Shown here one piece after another: positions 45,059 through 53,782 of a stretch of DNA of 64,000 nt. The notes under the pieces are model-generated. The model saw nothing but the letters and a program-made list of their open reading frames with translations. It searched no databases and had not been told where the DNA came from. Source of the DNA: Streptomyces roseoviridis (lineage in GTDB: Bacteria > Actinomycetota > Actinomycetes > Streptomycetales > Streptomycetaceae); assembly GCF_039535235.1 (NCBI RefSeq), contig NZ_BAAAWU010000001.1, forward strand, positions 2,914,001 through 2,978,000, given 5' to 3'. Every line of letters begins with the position of its first letter. The first letter of the stretch is position 1. A program made the position numbers and the translations under genes.

Positions 45059-45832
45059 ATGACGACTGCACTGATTACGGGCGCGACCGCGGGCATCGGC
45101 GCCGCCTTCGCACGGCGGCTCGCCGCGGACGGACACGACGTGGTGCTGGTGGCACGCGACGTGAAGCGGCTCCGGGAACAGGCGACCGAACTGCACGACC
45201 GGCACGGGATCGAGGCCGAGGTGCTCGCGGCCGACCTGTCCGAGGAGGCCGGGATCGCGACCGTCGAGGCGCGGCTCTCCGACCCCAAGCGGCCGGTCGA
45301 TCTCCTGGTGAACAACGCGGGGTTCGGCAACAAGGGCCGGTTCCTCGAAGTGTCCATGGCCGACGAGCTGAAGATGCTGAAGGTGCACTGCGAGGCGGTG
45401 CTGCGGCTGACCTCGGCGGCTGCGGACTCGATGCGGTCGCGGGGCCGGGGCGGGGTGGTGAACGTCGCCTCGGTGGCCGCGTTCGTGCCGCGCGGGACGT
45501 ACGGCGCGTCGAAGGCGTGGGTCGTGCAGTTCACCCAGGGCGCGGCGCGGGACCTGGCGGGGAGCGGGGTGCGGCTGATGGCACTGTGCCCGGGGTTCGT
45601 GCGGACGGAGTTCCACCAGCGGGCGGGGATGGGGACGGACAACATCCCCGGCTGGATGTGGCTGGACGCGGACAAGCTGGTGGCGGCGGCCCTCACCGAC
45701 CTGGCCCGGGGGCGGACGCTGTCGATCCCCGACCCCCGGTACAAGGCGCTGATGGGCGTGGTGAAGCTGGCGCCGCGCGGTCTGCTGGGCGGCGTCTCCT
45801 CCCGGGCGGGTCGGAAGTACGGGCCCAAGTAG
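45059..45832 (+). CDS. Short-chain dehydrogenase/reductase
   Basis: 257 residues. It has the cofactor motif TGATAGIGAAFARRLAADG, NNAGFG, catalytic Ser (NVASVAAFVPRG), and Tyr/Lys in YGASKAW. Arg in VARD suggests NADP preference. No ribosome site precedes the ATG, and a TTAACG element lies about ten bases upstream, so the mRNA may be leaderless. The substrate is unknown. Genes of this DltE/YqjQ-like subgroup often sit alone, as here. Confidence 0.85.
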   Translation: MTTALITGATAGIGAAFARRLAADGHDVVLVARDVKRLREQATELHDRHGIEAEVLAADLSEEAGIATVEARLSDPKRPVDLLVNNAGFGNKGRFLEVSMADELKMLKVHCEAVLRLTSAAADSMRSRGRGGVVNVASVAAFVPRGTYGASKAWVVQFTQGAARDLAGSGVRLMALCPGFVRTEFHQRAGMGTDNIPGWMWLDADKLVAAALTDLARGRTLSIPDPRYKALMGVVKLAPRGLLGGVSSRAGRKYGPK

Positions 45833-45875
45833 GCGAAGGGCAGCGGGCTTCGGGGCGGTGGCCTGGGGGGCGAGG

Positions 45876-46020
45876 GTGCTTCCGGTCGGCGGCCTCGGGG
45901 CGAGGCTTCTTCGGGCGGGGGTGCTTCCGGGCAGGGGTCTCGGGGCGGGGGTGCTTCCGGGCAGGGGCCTTGGGGCGAGGGTGCTTCCGGGCGGCGGCCT
46001 TGGGCGAGGCTTCTTCGGGG
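45876..46020. repeat. 30-bp tandem repeats between convergent genes
   Basis: GTGCTTCCGG recurs at 45876, 45921, 45951 and 45981. The last three are spaced exactly 30 bases and embedded in similar G-rich sequence. GAGGCTTCTTCGGG occurs twice (about 45902 and 46006). The array fills the 288-base gap between the SDR gene and the DUF2264 gene. Confidence 0.82.
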
Positions 46021-46120
46021 GCAGGGGGTCCTTCGGAGCGCGGTCCGGCCGTGCGCGGACGGGCGCGGGTCGCTGGTGCCGCGCCCGGTGCCACGGCGAG
46101 GGCCTGACCGCCGCCGCGTC

Positions 46121-48169
46121 CTACGACTGGCCGGACGAGGGCAGCGGCCTGTTCGTGATCGGCGTGGGGACGGTCGTGGTGGGGAAGCCGGCGGCCTTCG
46201 ACGTCGCCGCACCGGTCGCCGCCGCGACCCGGCGCGGCGGTCGGTCCGCGCCGGGGCCCTCGGAGAGCACGAGATCGTCCGTGCCGCCGTCCTGCCAGGT
46301 CACGGTGAGCGTGCGGGGGCCCGTGACCCGGACGCGCGCAAGGTCGGTCACGGGGGCCGGGCCGGGTTCGGCGGTGAGTGAGGCGAGGGCCACGAAGAGG
46401 GCCTCGGGTCCGCTCGTCGTGCCGTGCAGCGCGAGGGTACGGGTCGGGCCGGGGCCCTGGAGGGTGGCGCCGGTGGGCAGTTCGGTGGTGCCCGGCCGGT
46501 AGCCGTGCACGGGGTGGAGCTGCGCGACGGGTCCGTCGGCGTGGGTGGCCCAGCCGGTCTGCCGTACGGGCGTCCCTTCCGGGGCGCCCAGGACGAGGTG
46601 GGCGCGGACCTCGGCGCGGCCGTGGACCAGGGTGGCGGACAGGACGCGGACGCCGGGCAGCGGGCGCTGGGCGGAGGCGGCAAGGCCGGTGTCCGTGCCC
46701 CTCCCGCTGCCGGTGCCGAGCGGGGTGGCGGGGCCCCGTGTGGTGGCCGTGCCGTCGGGGCCGAGGAGCGCGAAGTGGTTGTCGGCCGGGTCGGGGGCGG
46801 TGGTCGGACCCGTACGGGTGGAGTAGGCGTAGCGGGCGTAGCCGGGGTCGTCCTCGCCGCCTTCGGTGCTGCCGACGTGGTTGCTGCCGTGGTTGTGGAG
46901 GCGGACGAGTCCGTCGGCGGCGGTGGTCTGGACGAGCAGCCCGGTGCGTCCGAAGGCCCGTACGGTGTCGGCGCGTTCGGCGGGCAGTGGTTCCTCGGTG
47001 GTGGTCCACACGGGGTGGCCGGCGGGCAGCAGCAGACCGAGGAAGCCCTTGGACGCCCAGTAGGGGGAGCCCGGCCCGGAGTAGCTCTGCAGGACCGGCT
47101 CGTAGGGGCCGTGCCAGCCGAGCGTGAGCAGCCCTCGGTCGTCGGTGGCGCCCCGGTCGAGGAAGTAGCGCAGGGTGCCGGAGGCGAGGCGGCGGGTGGC
47201 GCCGGGGGTGAGCGGGGTCTGGCCGGTGAGGGCGCCGAGCCAGGGGGCCGCGGCGGCGGCGAAGCGATAGGTCAGGGAGCGCCCGTACGGGACGGGGGCG
47301 CCGTTGCCGTCGAAGAGGTGGACGTGGTCGTCGAGCTGGGCGCGCAGGCGGGGTCCGTACCGGTCGAGGAGCGCGCGGTCGCCGGCGAGGTGGGCGTGCA
47401 GGACCGGGTAGAAGTGCAGGGCCCAGGCGTTGTAGTGGTCGAAGGCGCGGTTGTCGCCGTCGCTGTACCAGCCGTCGCCGAGCCACCACTGCTCGACGCG
47501 TTCCAGGGAGCGTTCGACGGTGGCGGCGGCGCGGTCGGGCTCGATGCCGGCGTCCTGGAGGAAGCCGGCGACGGTGAGGCCGAAGAGCCACCAGTTGTTG
47601 TCGACGGGGGACGGTTCGAGGGCGGGGAGCAGCCAGTCGACGGCGCGCTGCCGGACGGGGTCGTCGAGCCGGTCCCAGAGGCGGTGGCGGGTGAGGCGCA
47701 GGGCGAGGGCGACGGAGGCGGACTCGACGACCGCCTGGCGGGTGCGGGTCAGGAGCGGCCAGTCCTCGGGTCCGCTGCCGCCGGGCCGCCGGGTCCCGGC
47801 GGCGAGCCCTTCGGCATAGCGGTCGAGGTGGCCGTGCGGGTCGTCGCCGTGGGCGGCCCGGAGGGCGGCGAGCAGGAAGGTCCGGGCGTAGCCCTCCAGG
47901 CCGTCGGAGCGGACGCCGGACCTGCTGGGGCGGGGCCCGGGGAGGTGGATCAGGCCCTTGCCGGGTGAGGCGTGGGGGCGGACGGCGAGGAGGAGGCGGT
48001 CGGCCGTGCGCTCCCAGTGGGACCGGGTCCATCCGGTGTACGGGCTGAGCTCGTGGTCGTCCTCGGGCTCGCGGTCCTCCCGCTCACGTTCGCCGGGTCC
48101 ACGGTCCTCCGGCGCGCGGTCCTCCCGCTCACGGTGCTCGGGCTCACGGTCCTCGGGCGGCGCGGGCAT
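46121..48169 (-). CDS. DUF2264 family protein, putative carbohydrate-active enzyme
   Basis: 682 residues from an ATG with GGGAG just upstream. An acidic/basic repeat (REPEHREREDRAPEDRGP) occupies residues 5-40. Then comes the DUF2264 region, predicted to be an (alpha/alpha)6 barrel (SGVRSDGLEGYARTFLLAALR, NNWWLFGLTVAGFLQDAG, WYSDGDNRAFDHYNAWALHFY) and a beta-rich C-terminus. Members occur in gene clusters for uronate-containing glycans, but no activity is certain to me. There is no signal peptide, so it acts in the cytoplasm. It is divergent from the regulator and close to the transporter genes. Confidence 0.8.
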   Translation of the reverse strand: MPAPPEDREPEHREREDRAPEDRGPGEREREDREPEDDHELSPYTGWTRSHWERTADRLLLAVRPHASPGKGLIHLPGPRPSRSGVRSDGLEGYARTFLLAALRAAHGDDPHGHLDRYAEGLAAGTRRPGGSGPEDWPLLTRTRQAVVESASVALALRLTRHRLWDRLDDPVRQRAVDWLLPALEPSPVDNNWWLFGLTVAGFLQDAGIEPDRAAATVERSLERVEQWWLGDGWYSDGDNRAFDHYNAWALHFYPVLHAHLAGDRALLDRYGPRLRAQLDDHVHLFDGNGAPVPYGRSLTYRFAAAAAPWLGALTGQTPLTPGATRRLASGTLRYFLDRGATDDRGLLTLGWHGPYEPVLQSYSGPGSPYWASKGFLGLLLPAGHPVWTTTEEPLPAERADTVRAFGRTGLLVQTTAADGLVRLHNHGSNHVGSTEGGEDDPGYARYAYSTRTGPTTAPDPADNHFALLGPDGTATTRGPATPLGTGSGRGTDTGLAASAQRPLPGVRVLSATLVHGRAEVRAHLVLGAPEGTPVRQTGWATHADGPVAQLHPVHGYRPGTTELPTGATLQGPGPTRTLALHGTTSGPEALFVALASLTAEPGPAPVTDLARVRVTGPRTLTVTWQDGGTDDLVLSEGPGADRPPRRVAAATGAATSKAAGFPTTTVPTPITNRPLPSSGQS

Positions 48170-48253
48170 GATGCTCCCTGGAACTCGCTGGGTGACGTCG
48201 GCGTCGCCCGCATCCTGAGGACGCTTCGATCGTCTGTCAAGAGGAGATCGAGC

Positions 48254-48285
48254 GAATGATCGAAACTCCTTCCATTCGATCATTC
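48254..48285. promoter_or_regulatory. Operator: perfect 11-bp inverted repeat
   Basis: GAATGATCGAA and TTCGATCATTC are perfect mirror halves separated by ten bases, between the divergent DUF2264 and regulator genes. Related half-sites lie at 48225 (TTCGATCGTC) and before the transporter operon at 49469. It is most likely the binding site of the adjacent regulator. Confidence 0.75.
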
Positions 48286-48342
48286 CAGCCCCGGCCTGGT
48301 CTAAGGTCGGGAGACCACCACCACCGCAAGGGGGACCGCGCC

Positions 48343-49452
48343 GTGCGCGAGAGTGCTGCCGAACGACACGACCGACTGCTGGCCCTGGTGCGCGAGCGCG
48401 GCACGGCCCGGGTCTCCGACCTGGCCGGCCTGCTCGGGGTCTCCCCCGTGACCGCGCGCCGGGACGTCGAGACGCTGGCCGGCAAGGGGCTGCTCGACCG
48501 CGTGCACGGCCAGGTCTCCTGGCCCCGCGGCCAGGGCGTCCCGGGTGCGCAGGGCACCCCCGGCGGCCTGGTCCTCGGACTGCTGGCGCCCTCCGCCACG
48601 TACTACTTCGCCGAGGTCATCCGGGGGGCGCACGAGGCGGCGGCCCGGGCGGGGGCCCGGCTCGTGCTGCGGATCTCCGACTACCGGCCCGAGGAGGACC
48701 GGGCCCGCGCCGAGGGCCTGATCGCGGCGGGCGCCGAGGGCGTGCTCGTCGCGCCGGGCTGGCGGGGCCCGGAGGACCGGCTCGCGTACGGGGACTGGCC
48801 GGCGAAGCTGCCGGTGCCGGCCGTGCTCCTGGAGCGCCGGGCCGATCCGGGCACTCCCCTCGACGGCCTCGACCGGGTCTCCTCGGACCACGCGCACGGA
48901 GTCCTGCTCGCCCTGCGCCATCTGATCGGCCTCGGTCACGCGACTCCGCTCCTGGTGGCGCGCGGGGACAGCCCGACGGCGCTCGCGGTGCGGGCCGGGT
49001 ACGCCGAGGCGCTGGGCGCGCTGGGCCTGACCGAGCCGCGTGCGGTCATCGACTCCGTACCGGCGGAGAGCGATCCGGAGGGCTTCGAGCGCGCGGTGCG
49101 GGCCCTGTACGAGGCGGTGGTCTCGGGGCGGGCGAGCGCGGCCCTGGTGCACAACGACGTGGACGCGATCCAGATCGTGCAGCGGCTGGCCGAGCTCGGC
49201 GTGCGGGTGCCGGAGGACCTGGCCCTGATCGCGTACGACGACGAGGTCGCCGCCCTCGCCGACATCCCGCTCACCGCGGTCGCCCCGCCGAAGCGGCAGG
49301 TGGGCCGGCACGCCACGGAACTGCTGGTGGAGCGGCTGACCCGGCCCGCGGCGGCGGCCGAGGAGGACTGGGCCCGGCGCCATCTGAGCCTGCTGCCGCG
49401 GCTGCGGGTGCGGGCCTCGTGCGGGGCGTCCGGGGGCCTGAACGACGCCTGA
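48343..49452 (+). CDS. DeoR-type HTH / LacI-type sensor transcriptional regulator
   Basis: 369 residues from GTG with AAGGGGGAC upstream. The N-terminus is a DeoR-like winged helix (RHDRLLALVRERGTARVSDL, VSPVTARRDVETLAGKG). The rest is a periplasmic-binding-protein-like sugar sensor as in LacI (GLVLGLLAPSATYYFAEVIRG, DHAHGVLLALRHLIGLGH, IAYDDEVAALADIPLTAV). This hybrid type is common in Streptomyces sugar-uptake operons. It probably represses the DUF2264 gene and the ABC operon on either side of it through the TTCGATCA-type sites. Confidence 0.88.
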   Translation: MRESAAERHDRLLALVRERGTARVSDLAGLLGVSPVTARRDVETLAGKGLLDRVHGQVSWPRGQGVPGAQGTPGGLVLGLLAPSATYYFAEVIRGAHEAAARAGARLVLRISDYRPEEDRARAEGLIAAGAEGVLVAPGWRGPEDRLAYGDWPAKLPVPAVLLERRADPGTPLDGLDRVSSDHAHGVLLALRHLIGLGHATPLLVARGDSPTALAVRAGYAEALGALGLTEPRAVIDSVPAESDPEGFERAVRALYEAVVSGRASAALVHNDVDAIQIVQRLAELGVRVPEDLALIAYDDEVAALADIPLTAVAPPKRQVGRHATELLVERLTRPAAAAEEDWARRHLSLLPRLRVRASCGASGGLNDA

Positions 49453-49468
49453 GCGTTTCTGCTCCTTT

Positions 49469-49520
49469 TTCGATCAATCAATCTTTCGCTCTTGACTTCG
49501 CTCACGAAGCGGCTCAGGAT
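49469..49520 (+). promoter_or_regulatory. Promoter and operator half-site of the ABC operon
   Basis: TTCGATCAATC (49469-49479) matches the operator half-site at 48275 in ten of eleven bases. Just downstream are TTGACT (-35, 49492-49497) and CAGGAT (-10, 49515-49520) with 17 bases between. A repressor bound here would cover the -35. Confidence 0.55.
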
Positions 49521-49560
49521 CACGGCCAACCCCGTCCGCGCCGCCGTCAGGAGCCGTGCC

Positions 49561-50889
49561 GTGAGCCGTCGTTGGAGCAGCAGGAGCAGAACCACCCGTG
49601 CCGTGGCCGTCACCGCCGCCGCGCTCGCCGTCCTCACGGCCTGCGGCGGAGGCGGTGACGAGACCGTCGGCAAGGGCACCCCGGACAAGCCCGTGACCAT
49701 CACCTTCTGGGGCTGGGCCAAGGGCTCCAAGGACGTCGTCGACGCCTTCAACGCCGCCCAGCGGAACATCCGGGTGAAGTTCGAGGAGATCCCCTCAGGC
49801 ACCGCCGGCGGCTACGCCAAGATCTCCAACGCCGTGAAGGCCGGCAACGCCCCCGACCTGGTCTCCATCGAATACGCCTCGCTCCCGGAGTTCGTGTCCT
49901 CCGGCGCCCTCCAGGACATCGGCGCCGAGTTCACCGAACAGGACCGCGCCCGGCTGCTGCCGCAGGCGGTGGAGCTCACCACCCTCGGCGGCAAGAACTG
50001 GGCCGTGCCCTTCGACGCCGCCCCGCAGGCGTTCTACTACCGCAAGGACCTCTTCGCGAAGTACCAGGTCACCGTCCCCACGACCTGGGACGAGTTCAAG
50101 GCGGCCGCCGAGAAGGTGAAGAAGGCCGACCCCAAGGCCCGGATCGCCACCTTCTTCCCCGACGACCCGACCACCTTCGAAGCCATGGCCTGGCAGGCCG
50201 GTGCCCAGTGGTTCAAGGCCGAGGACGACACCTGGAAGATCGACACCACCGACCCGGCCACCACCAGGGTCACCGCCTACTGGCAGGGCCTCCTCGACGC
50301 CGGCCTCGTCCACAAGAACGCCTCCTTCAGCCCCGAGTGGACCGGCTCCCTCAAGAACGGCACCACCCTCGGCTACCTCGGCGCATCCTGGGGCGCGGGC
50401 GTCCTCAAGGGCACCCTGCCCGAGCAGAGTGGCAAGTGGGCCGTCGCCCCCGTGCCGCACTGGGGCACCCCCGCCAGCGGCATGCTCGGCGGCACCTCCT
50501 TCGCCGTCACCAAGGACAGCGAGAAGAAGGCCGCCGCCGTCGAGTTCGCCGAGTGGATGTCCACCACCGAGGCCGGTGTGAAGGCCCGCATCGCCTCCGG
50601 CACCTCCAGCGCCTTCCCCGCCGCCACCGCCCTGCGGCCGGTCGCCAAGCAGGTCTTCGACGCGAGCTACTTCGGCGGCCAGGACATCTACGCCCTCTTC
50701 GAACAGGCCGGCGCCTCCATCGACGCCCACTGGGCCTGGGGGCCGACCACCGGCACCACCAACACCACCATCAAGGACCACTTCGGCAAGATCACCAAGG
50801 GCGGCCCCGGCATCGCCGACGCCGTCGAGGCGGGCCACCGGGCCACCGTCGCCGAGCTCACCCGGCGCGGTCTGAAGGTCGAGGGCTGA
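49561..50889 (+). CDS. Sugar ABC transporter substrate-binding lipoprotein
   Basis: 442 residues. I start it at GTG 49561, eight bases after CAGGAG; an open frame from a TTG at 49492 would place the promoter inside the gene. It has a signal peptide with a lipobox (LAVLTAC, lipidated Cys about residue 28), then a family 1 solute-binding protein (VTITFWGWAKGSKDVVDAFN, WAVPFDAAPQAFYYRKDLF, MLGGTSFAVTKDSEKK). It captures a sugar or oligosaccharide for the two permeases downstream. The ligand is unknown; uronate-containing glycans are a guess from context. Confidence 0.9.
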   Translation: MSRRWSSRSRTTRAVAVTAAALAVLTACGGGGDETVGKGTPDKPVTITFWGWAKGSKDVVDAFNAAQRNIRVKFEEIPSGTAGGYAKISNAVKAGNAPDLVSIEYASLPEFVSSGALQDIGAEFTEQDRARLLPQAVELTTLGGKNWAVPFDAAPQAFYYRKDLFAKYQVTVPTTWDEFKAAAEKVKKADPKARIATFFPDDPTTFEAMAWQAGAQWFKAEDDTWKIDTTDPATTRVTAYWQGLLDAGLVHKNASFSPEWTGSLKNGTTLGYLGASWGAGVLKGTLPEQSGKWAVAPVPHWGTPASGMLGGTSFAVTKDSEKKAAAVEFAEWMSTTEAGVKARIASGTSSAFPAATALRPVAKQVFDASYFGGQDIYALFEQAGASIDAHWAWGPTTGTTNTTIKDHFGKITKGGPGIADAVEAGHRATVAELTRRGLKVEG

Positions 50890-50894
50890 CCCCG

Positions 50895-51782
50895 ATGAAG
50901 GCCCGCACCCGCGCCGCGGCGACCCTGCTGACCCCGTTCTTCCTGCTCTTCACCGCGGTGATGGTGGTGCCGATCGGCTACGCGGTCTGGCTCAGCCTCT
51001 TCACCGAGAAGCAGTCGGGGCTCGGCTTCGGCGGCGCCGAGACCGTCTTCAACGGACTCGACAACTACACCGCGGCGCTGGGTGACCGGGCCTTCCTCGA
51101 AGGCTTCGGCGTGCTGCTCGGCTACTGCCTGCTCTACATCCCGCTGCTGCTCGCCGGGGCCCTCGCGCTCGCCCTGCTGCTCGACTCGGCCCTCGCCCGC
51201 GCCCGCCGCTTCTTCCAGCTCGCGCTGTTCCTGCCGCACGCCGTCCCCGGCATCATCGCCGCCCTGATCTGGGTCTACCTCTACACCCCGCAGCTCAGCC
51301 CGGTCGTGCGGGCCATGGAGGCCGGCGGCGTCGGCTTCGACTTCTTCTCCCCCGAGGGCTCCCTCCCCTCCGTCGTCAACATCGCGCTGTGGGAATGGCT
51401 CGGCTACAACATGGTGATCTTCTACGCGGCCCTCCAGGCCATCGACCGCTCGGTCCTCGAAGCCGCCACCGTCGACGGCGCCGGCTCCTGGCGGACCGCG
51501 TTCGCCATCAAGCTCCCGCTGATCAGGGCCTCGCTCGGGATGGTCGCCCTCTTCACCGTCATCGGCTCGCTCCAGCTGTTCACCGAACCGCTGATCCTCA
51601 ACAAGGGCACCGGATCGGCCGTCACCTCCACCTGGACGCCCAACATGTACGCGTACACCGCCGCGTTCGACCGCAACGACTACGGCCTGGCCGCGGCCGC
51701 CTCCGTCCTGCTGGCCCTTGCGGCCGCGCTGCTGTCCTTCGCCGTCACCCGTCTCACCGACCGGAAGGGGAAGCGCGCATGA
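50895..51782 (+). CDS. ABC sugar permease, MalF type
   Basis: 295 residues with six transmembrane helices. The binding-protein-dependent transport signature EAATVDGAGSWRTAFAIKLPLI is the EAA loop that docks with the ATPase. The gene starts six bases after the binding-protein stop codon and overlaps the next permease gene by four bases. No ATPase gene is present, so it likely uses a shared MsiK-type ATPase, as is common in Streptomyces. Confidence 0.92.
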   Translation: MKARTRAAATLLTPFFLLFTAVMVVPIGYAVWLSLFTEKQSGLGFGGAETVFNGLDNYTAALGDRAFLEGFGVLLGYCLLYIPLLLAGALALALLLDSALARARRFFQLALFLPHAVPGIIAALIWVYLYTPQLSPVVRAMEAGGVGFDFFSPEGSLPSVVNIALWEWLGYNMVIFYAALQAIDRSVLEAATVDGAGSWRTAFAIKLPLIRASLGMVALFTVIGSLQLFTEPLILNKGTGSAVTSTWTPNMYAYTAAFDRNDYGLAAAASVLLALAAALLSFAVTRLTDRKGKRA

Positions 51783-52633
51783 GCACCCCGCGCCCCGTGA
51801 ACGTCTGGCTGTCGAAGGCCGCCGTCAACGGCGCCCTCGTCCTCGCCGTCGTCTACATGCTCTTCCCCCTCGTGTGGCTGCTCACCGCCGCCACCAAGGA
51901 CGCCGGGGGGCTCCTCGCCGGAAACGCCTTCTCCTTCGAGGGCTTCGACCTCGGCGGCAACCTCCGCCGCCTCGCCGGCCACAACGACGGCATCTACTTC
52001 CACTGGTACCTCAACAGCCTGCTCTACGCGGGTCTGGGCGCCCTCGCCTGCTCGCTGATCAGCGTCGCCGCGGGCTATGCCTTCGACAAGTACGACTTCC
52101 GGGGCAAGGAGAAGCTGTTCGGCGTCGTCCTGCTCGGCGTCCTCGTCCCCACCACCGCGCTCGCCCTGCCCATGTACCTGCTGGCCAGCGAGGTCGGCAT
52201 CGTCAACACCTACGGGGCCGTGCTCCTGCCCGTCCTCGTCAACCCCTTCGGCGTCTACCTCGCCCGGGTCTTCAGCGCCGGCTACGTACCCGACGAGGCC
52301 CTGGAGGCCGCCCGCATCGACGGGGCCGGCGAACTGCGCACCTTCTGGTCCATCGGCCTGCGCATGGTCATGCCCGGCTTCGTGACCGTCTTCCTCTTCC
52401 AGTTCACCGCGATCTGGAACAACTTCTTCCTTCCCCTGGTGATGCTCTCGGACCAGAAGCTCTTCCCGCTGAGCCTCGGCCTCTACGCCTGGAACAGCAA
52501 CGCCCACGCCGAACCCGACCACTACCCTCTCGTCGTCACCGGTTCCCTGCTCGCGGTCGTCCCCCTCGTCGTCGCCTTCGTCTCCCTCCAGCGCCACTGG
52601 AAGGCGGGTCTGACCGCCGGCAGCGTCAAGTGA
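51779..52633 (+). CDS. ABC sugar permease, MalG type
   Basis: 284 residues, six transmembrane helices, with EAA loop EALEAARIDGAGELRTFWSIGL. It starts inside the ATGA overlap with the first permease, so translation is coupled. The two permeases form the membrane channel for the lipoprotein-bound sugar. Confidence 0.92.
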   Translation: MSTPRPVNVWLSKAAVNGALVLAVVYMLFPLVWLLTAATKDAGGLLAGNAFSFEGFDLGGNLRRLAGHNDGIYFHWYLNSLLYAGLGALACSLISVAAGYAFDKYDFRGKEKLFGVVLLGVLVPTTALALPMYLLASEVGIVNTYGAVLLPVLVNPFGVYLARVFSAGYVPDEALEAARIDGAGELRTFWSIGLRMVMPGFVTVFLFQFTAIWNNFFLPLVMLSDQKLFPLSLGLYAWNSNAHAEPDHYPLVVTGSLLAVVPLVVAFVSLQRHWKAGLTAGSVK

Positions 52634-52650
52634 GGAACACAGATCCCAGG

Positions 52651-53697
52651 ATGCGCCCGACCACCGACAACGGCCCCGTCCCCGGCTCCCGCCCCCGGCT
52701 CCTGCTCGCCATGGGCCCCGGCGTCGCCGACCGCCTCCTCACCGACACCCACCGCACCCGCCTCGCCGCGCTCACCCGCACCGACCCGCACCTGGTCGCC
52801 CACGACCTCGCCGCCCCCGCCCCCGGGGCCGCCGCCGCGCTCGCCGAGGCCGAACTCCTCCTCACCTGCTGGGGCGCCACCCCGCTCACCGCCGAGGTGC
52901 TCAGGCGCGCCCCGCGCCTGAAGGCCGTCGTCCACGCCGCCGGCTCGGTCAAGCACCACATCACCGACGCCTGCTGGGAGCGCGGCATCGCCGTCACCTC
53001 GGCCGCCGCCGCCAACGCCCTGCCCGTCGCCGAGTACACCCTCGCCGCGATCCTCTTCGCCGGGAAACGGGTCCTCCACTCCGCCCGCCGGTACGCCGAG
53101 CTGCGCACCGGCCACGACTGGCTCACCGCCTCCGCCGACTGGGGCAACCACCGCAGGACCGTCGGCATCGTCGGCGCCTCCCGGATCGGCCGCCGGGTAC
53201 TGGAACTGCTCCGCCCCTTCGACTTCGAGGTGCTGCTCCACGACCCGTACGTGACGAAGGACGAGGCGCGTGCGCTCGGCGCGGAGGGCGTCGGCCTCGA
53301 CGAGCTCTGCGCCCGCTCCACCGTCGTCTCCGTCCACGCGCCCCAGCTCCCGGCCACGCACCGGATGATCAGCGCGGAGCGGATCGCGGCGATGCCGGAC
53401 GGCGCGACCCTGATCAACACCGCCCGCGGCTCCCTCGTCGACGAGGAGGCCCTCCTCCCCCACCTGGTGGCGGGCCGCCTGCACGCGGTCCTGGACGTGA
53501 CGGACCCGGAGCTCCCGCCGCCCGACTCCCCCCTCTACACCCTGCCGAACGTCCTGCTCACCCCGCACGTGGCCGGCTCGCTCGGCAACGAGCTGCACCG
53601 GATGGCCGACCAGGCGCTGGAGGAGATCGCACGCTACGGGCGGGGGGAGCCGTTCGCCGAGCCGGTGCGGGCCTCGGACCTGCGGCGCTCCGCGTGA
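52651..53697 (+). CDS. D-isomer-specific 2-hydroxyacid dehydrogenase
   Basis: 348 residues, starting 17 bases after the second permease. The NAD-binding domain has VGIVGASRIGRRVLELL (the last Gly of GxGxxG-type is replaced by Ser-Arg, as in several relatives) and Asp in HDPYV. The catalytic triad is in NTARGSLVDEEAL (Arg), VLDVTDPELPP (Glu/Asp) and LTPHVAGS (His). It may reduce or oxidise a keto-acid from the imported sugar, for example a uronate product. It is the last gene of the transport operon. Confidence 0.87.
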   Translation: MRPTTDNGPVPGSRPRLLLAMGPGVADRLLTDTHRTRLAALTRTDPHLVAHDLAAPAPGAAAALAEAELLLTCWGATPLTAEVLRRAPRLKAVVHAAGSVKHHITDACWERGIAVTSAAAANALPVAEYTLAAILFAGKRVLHSARRYAELRTGHDWLTASADWGNHRRTVGIVGASRIGRRVLELLRPFDFEVLLHDPYVTKDEARALGAEGVGLDELCARSTVVSVHAPQLPATHRMISAERIAAMPDGATLINTARGSLVDEEALLPHLVAGRLHAVLDVTDPELPPPDSPLYTLPNVLLTPHVAGSLGNELHRMADQALEEIARYGRGEPFAEPVRASDLRRSA

Positions 53698-53722
53698 CGC
53701 CGCCGGTCCGTGGGTCCGGTCC

Positions 53723-53772
53723 TAAGATGGAGGGGTCAGAGGGGGGTCCGAGCGGGTCCGGGAGACGTCTCC
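53723..53772 (+). promoter_or_regulatory. Candidate promoter and 12-bp palindrome before the ester-cyclase-like gene
   Basis: TAAGAT at 53723-53728 could be a -10 box. GGAGACGTCTCC (53761-53772) is a perfect palindrome just before the ribosome site, well placed for a repressor. Confidence 0.4.
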
Positions 53773-53782
53773 GGGAGGCGCC

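Noticed and set aside
45876..46020. Coding repeat (glycine- or proline-rich protein)
   Set aside because: No start with a ribosome site and no conserved frame; the array lies between two convergent stop codons.
48170..48283. N-terminal extension of the DUF2264 protein to 48283
   Set aside because: It would cover the operator inverted repeat. A start with GGGAG exists at 48169.
49492..49560. TTG start for the substrate-binding protein at 49492
   Set aside because: It would put the promoter inside the gene and make the signal peptide far too long. GTG 49561 has a proper ribosome site.
53301..53697. Phosphoglycerate dehydrogenase (serA)
   Set aside because: The catalytic triad is shared, but there is no ACT or intervening domain and the gene is in a sugar-transport operon.
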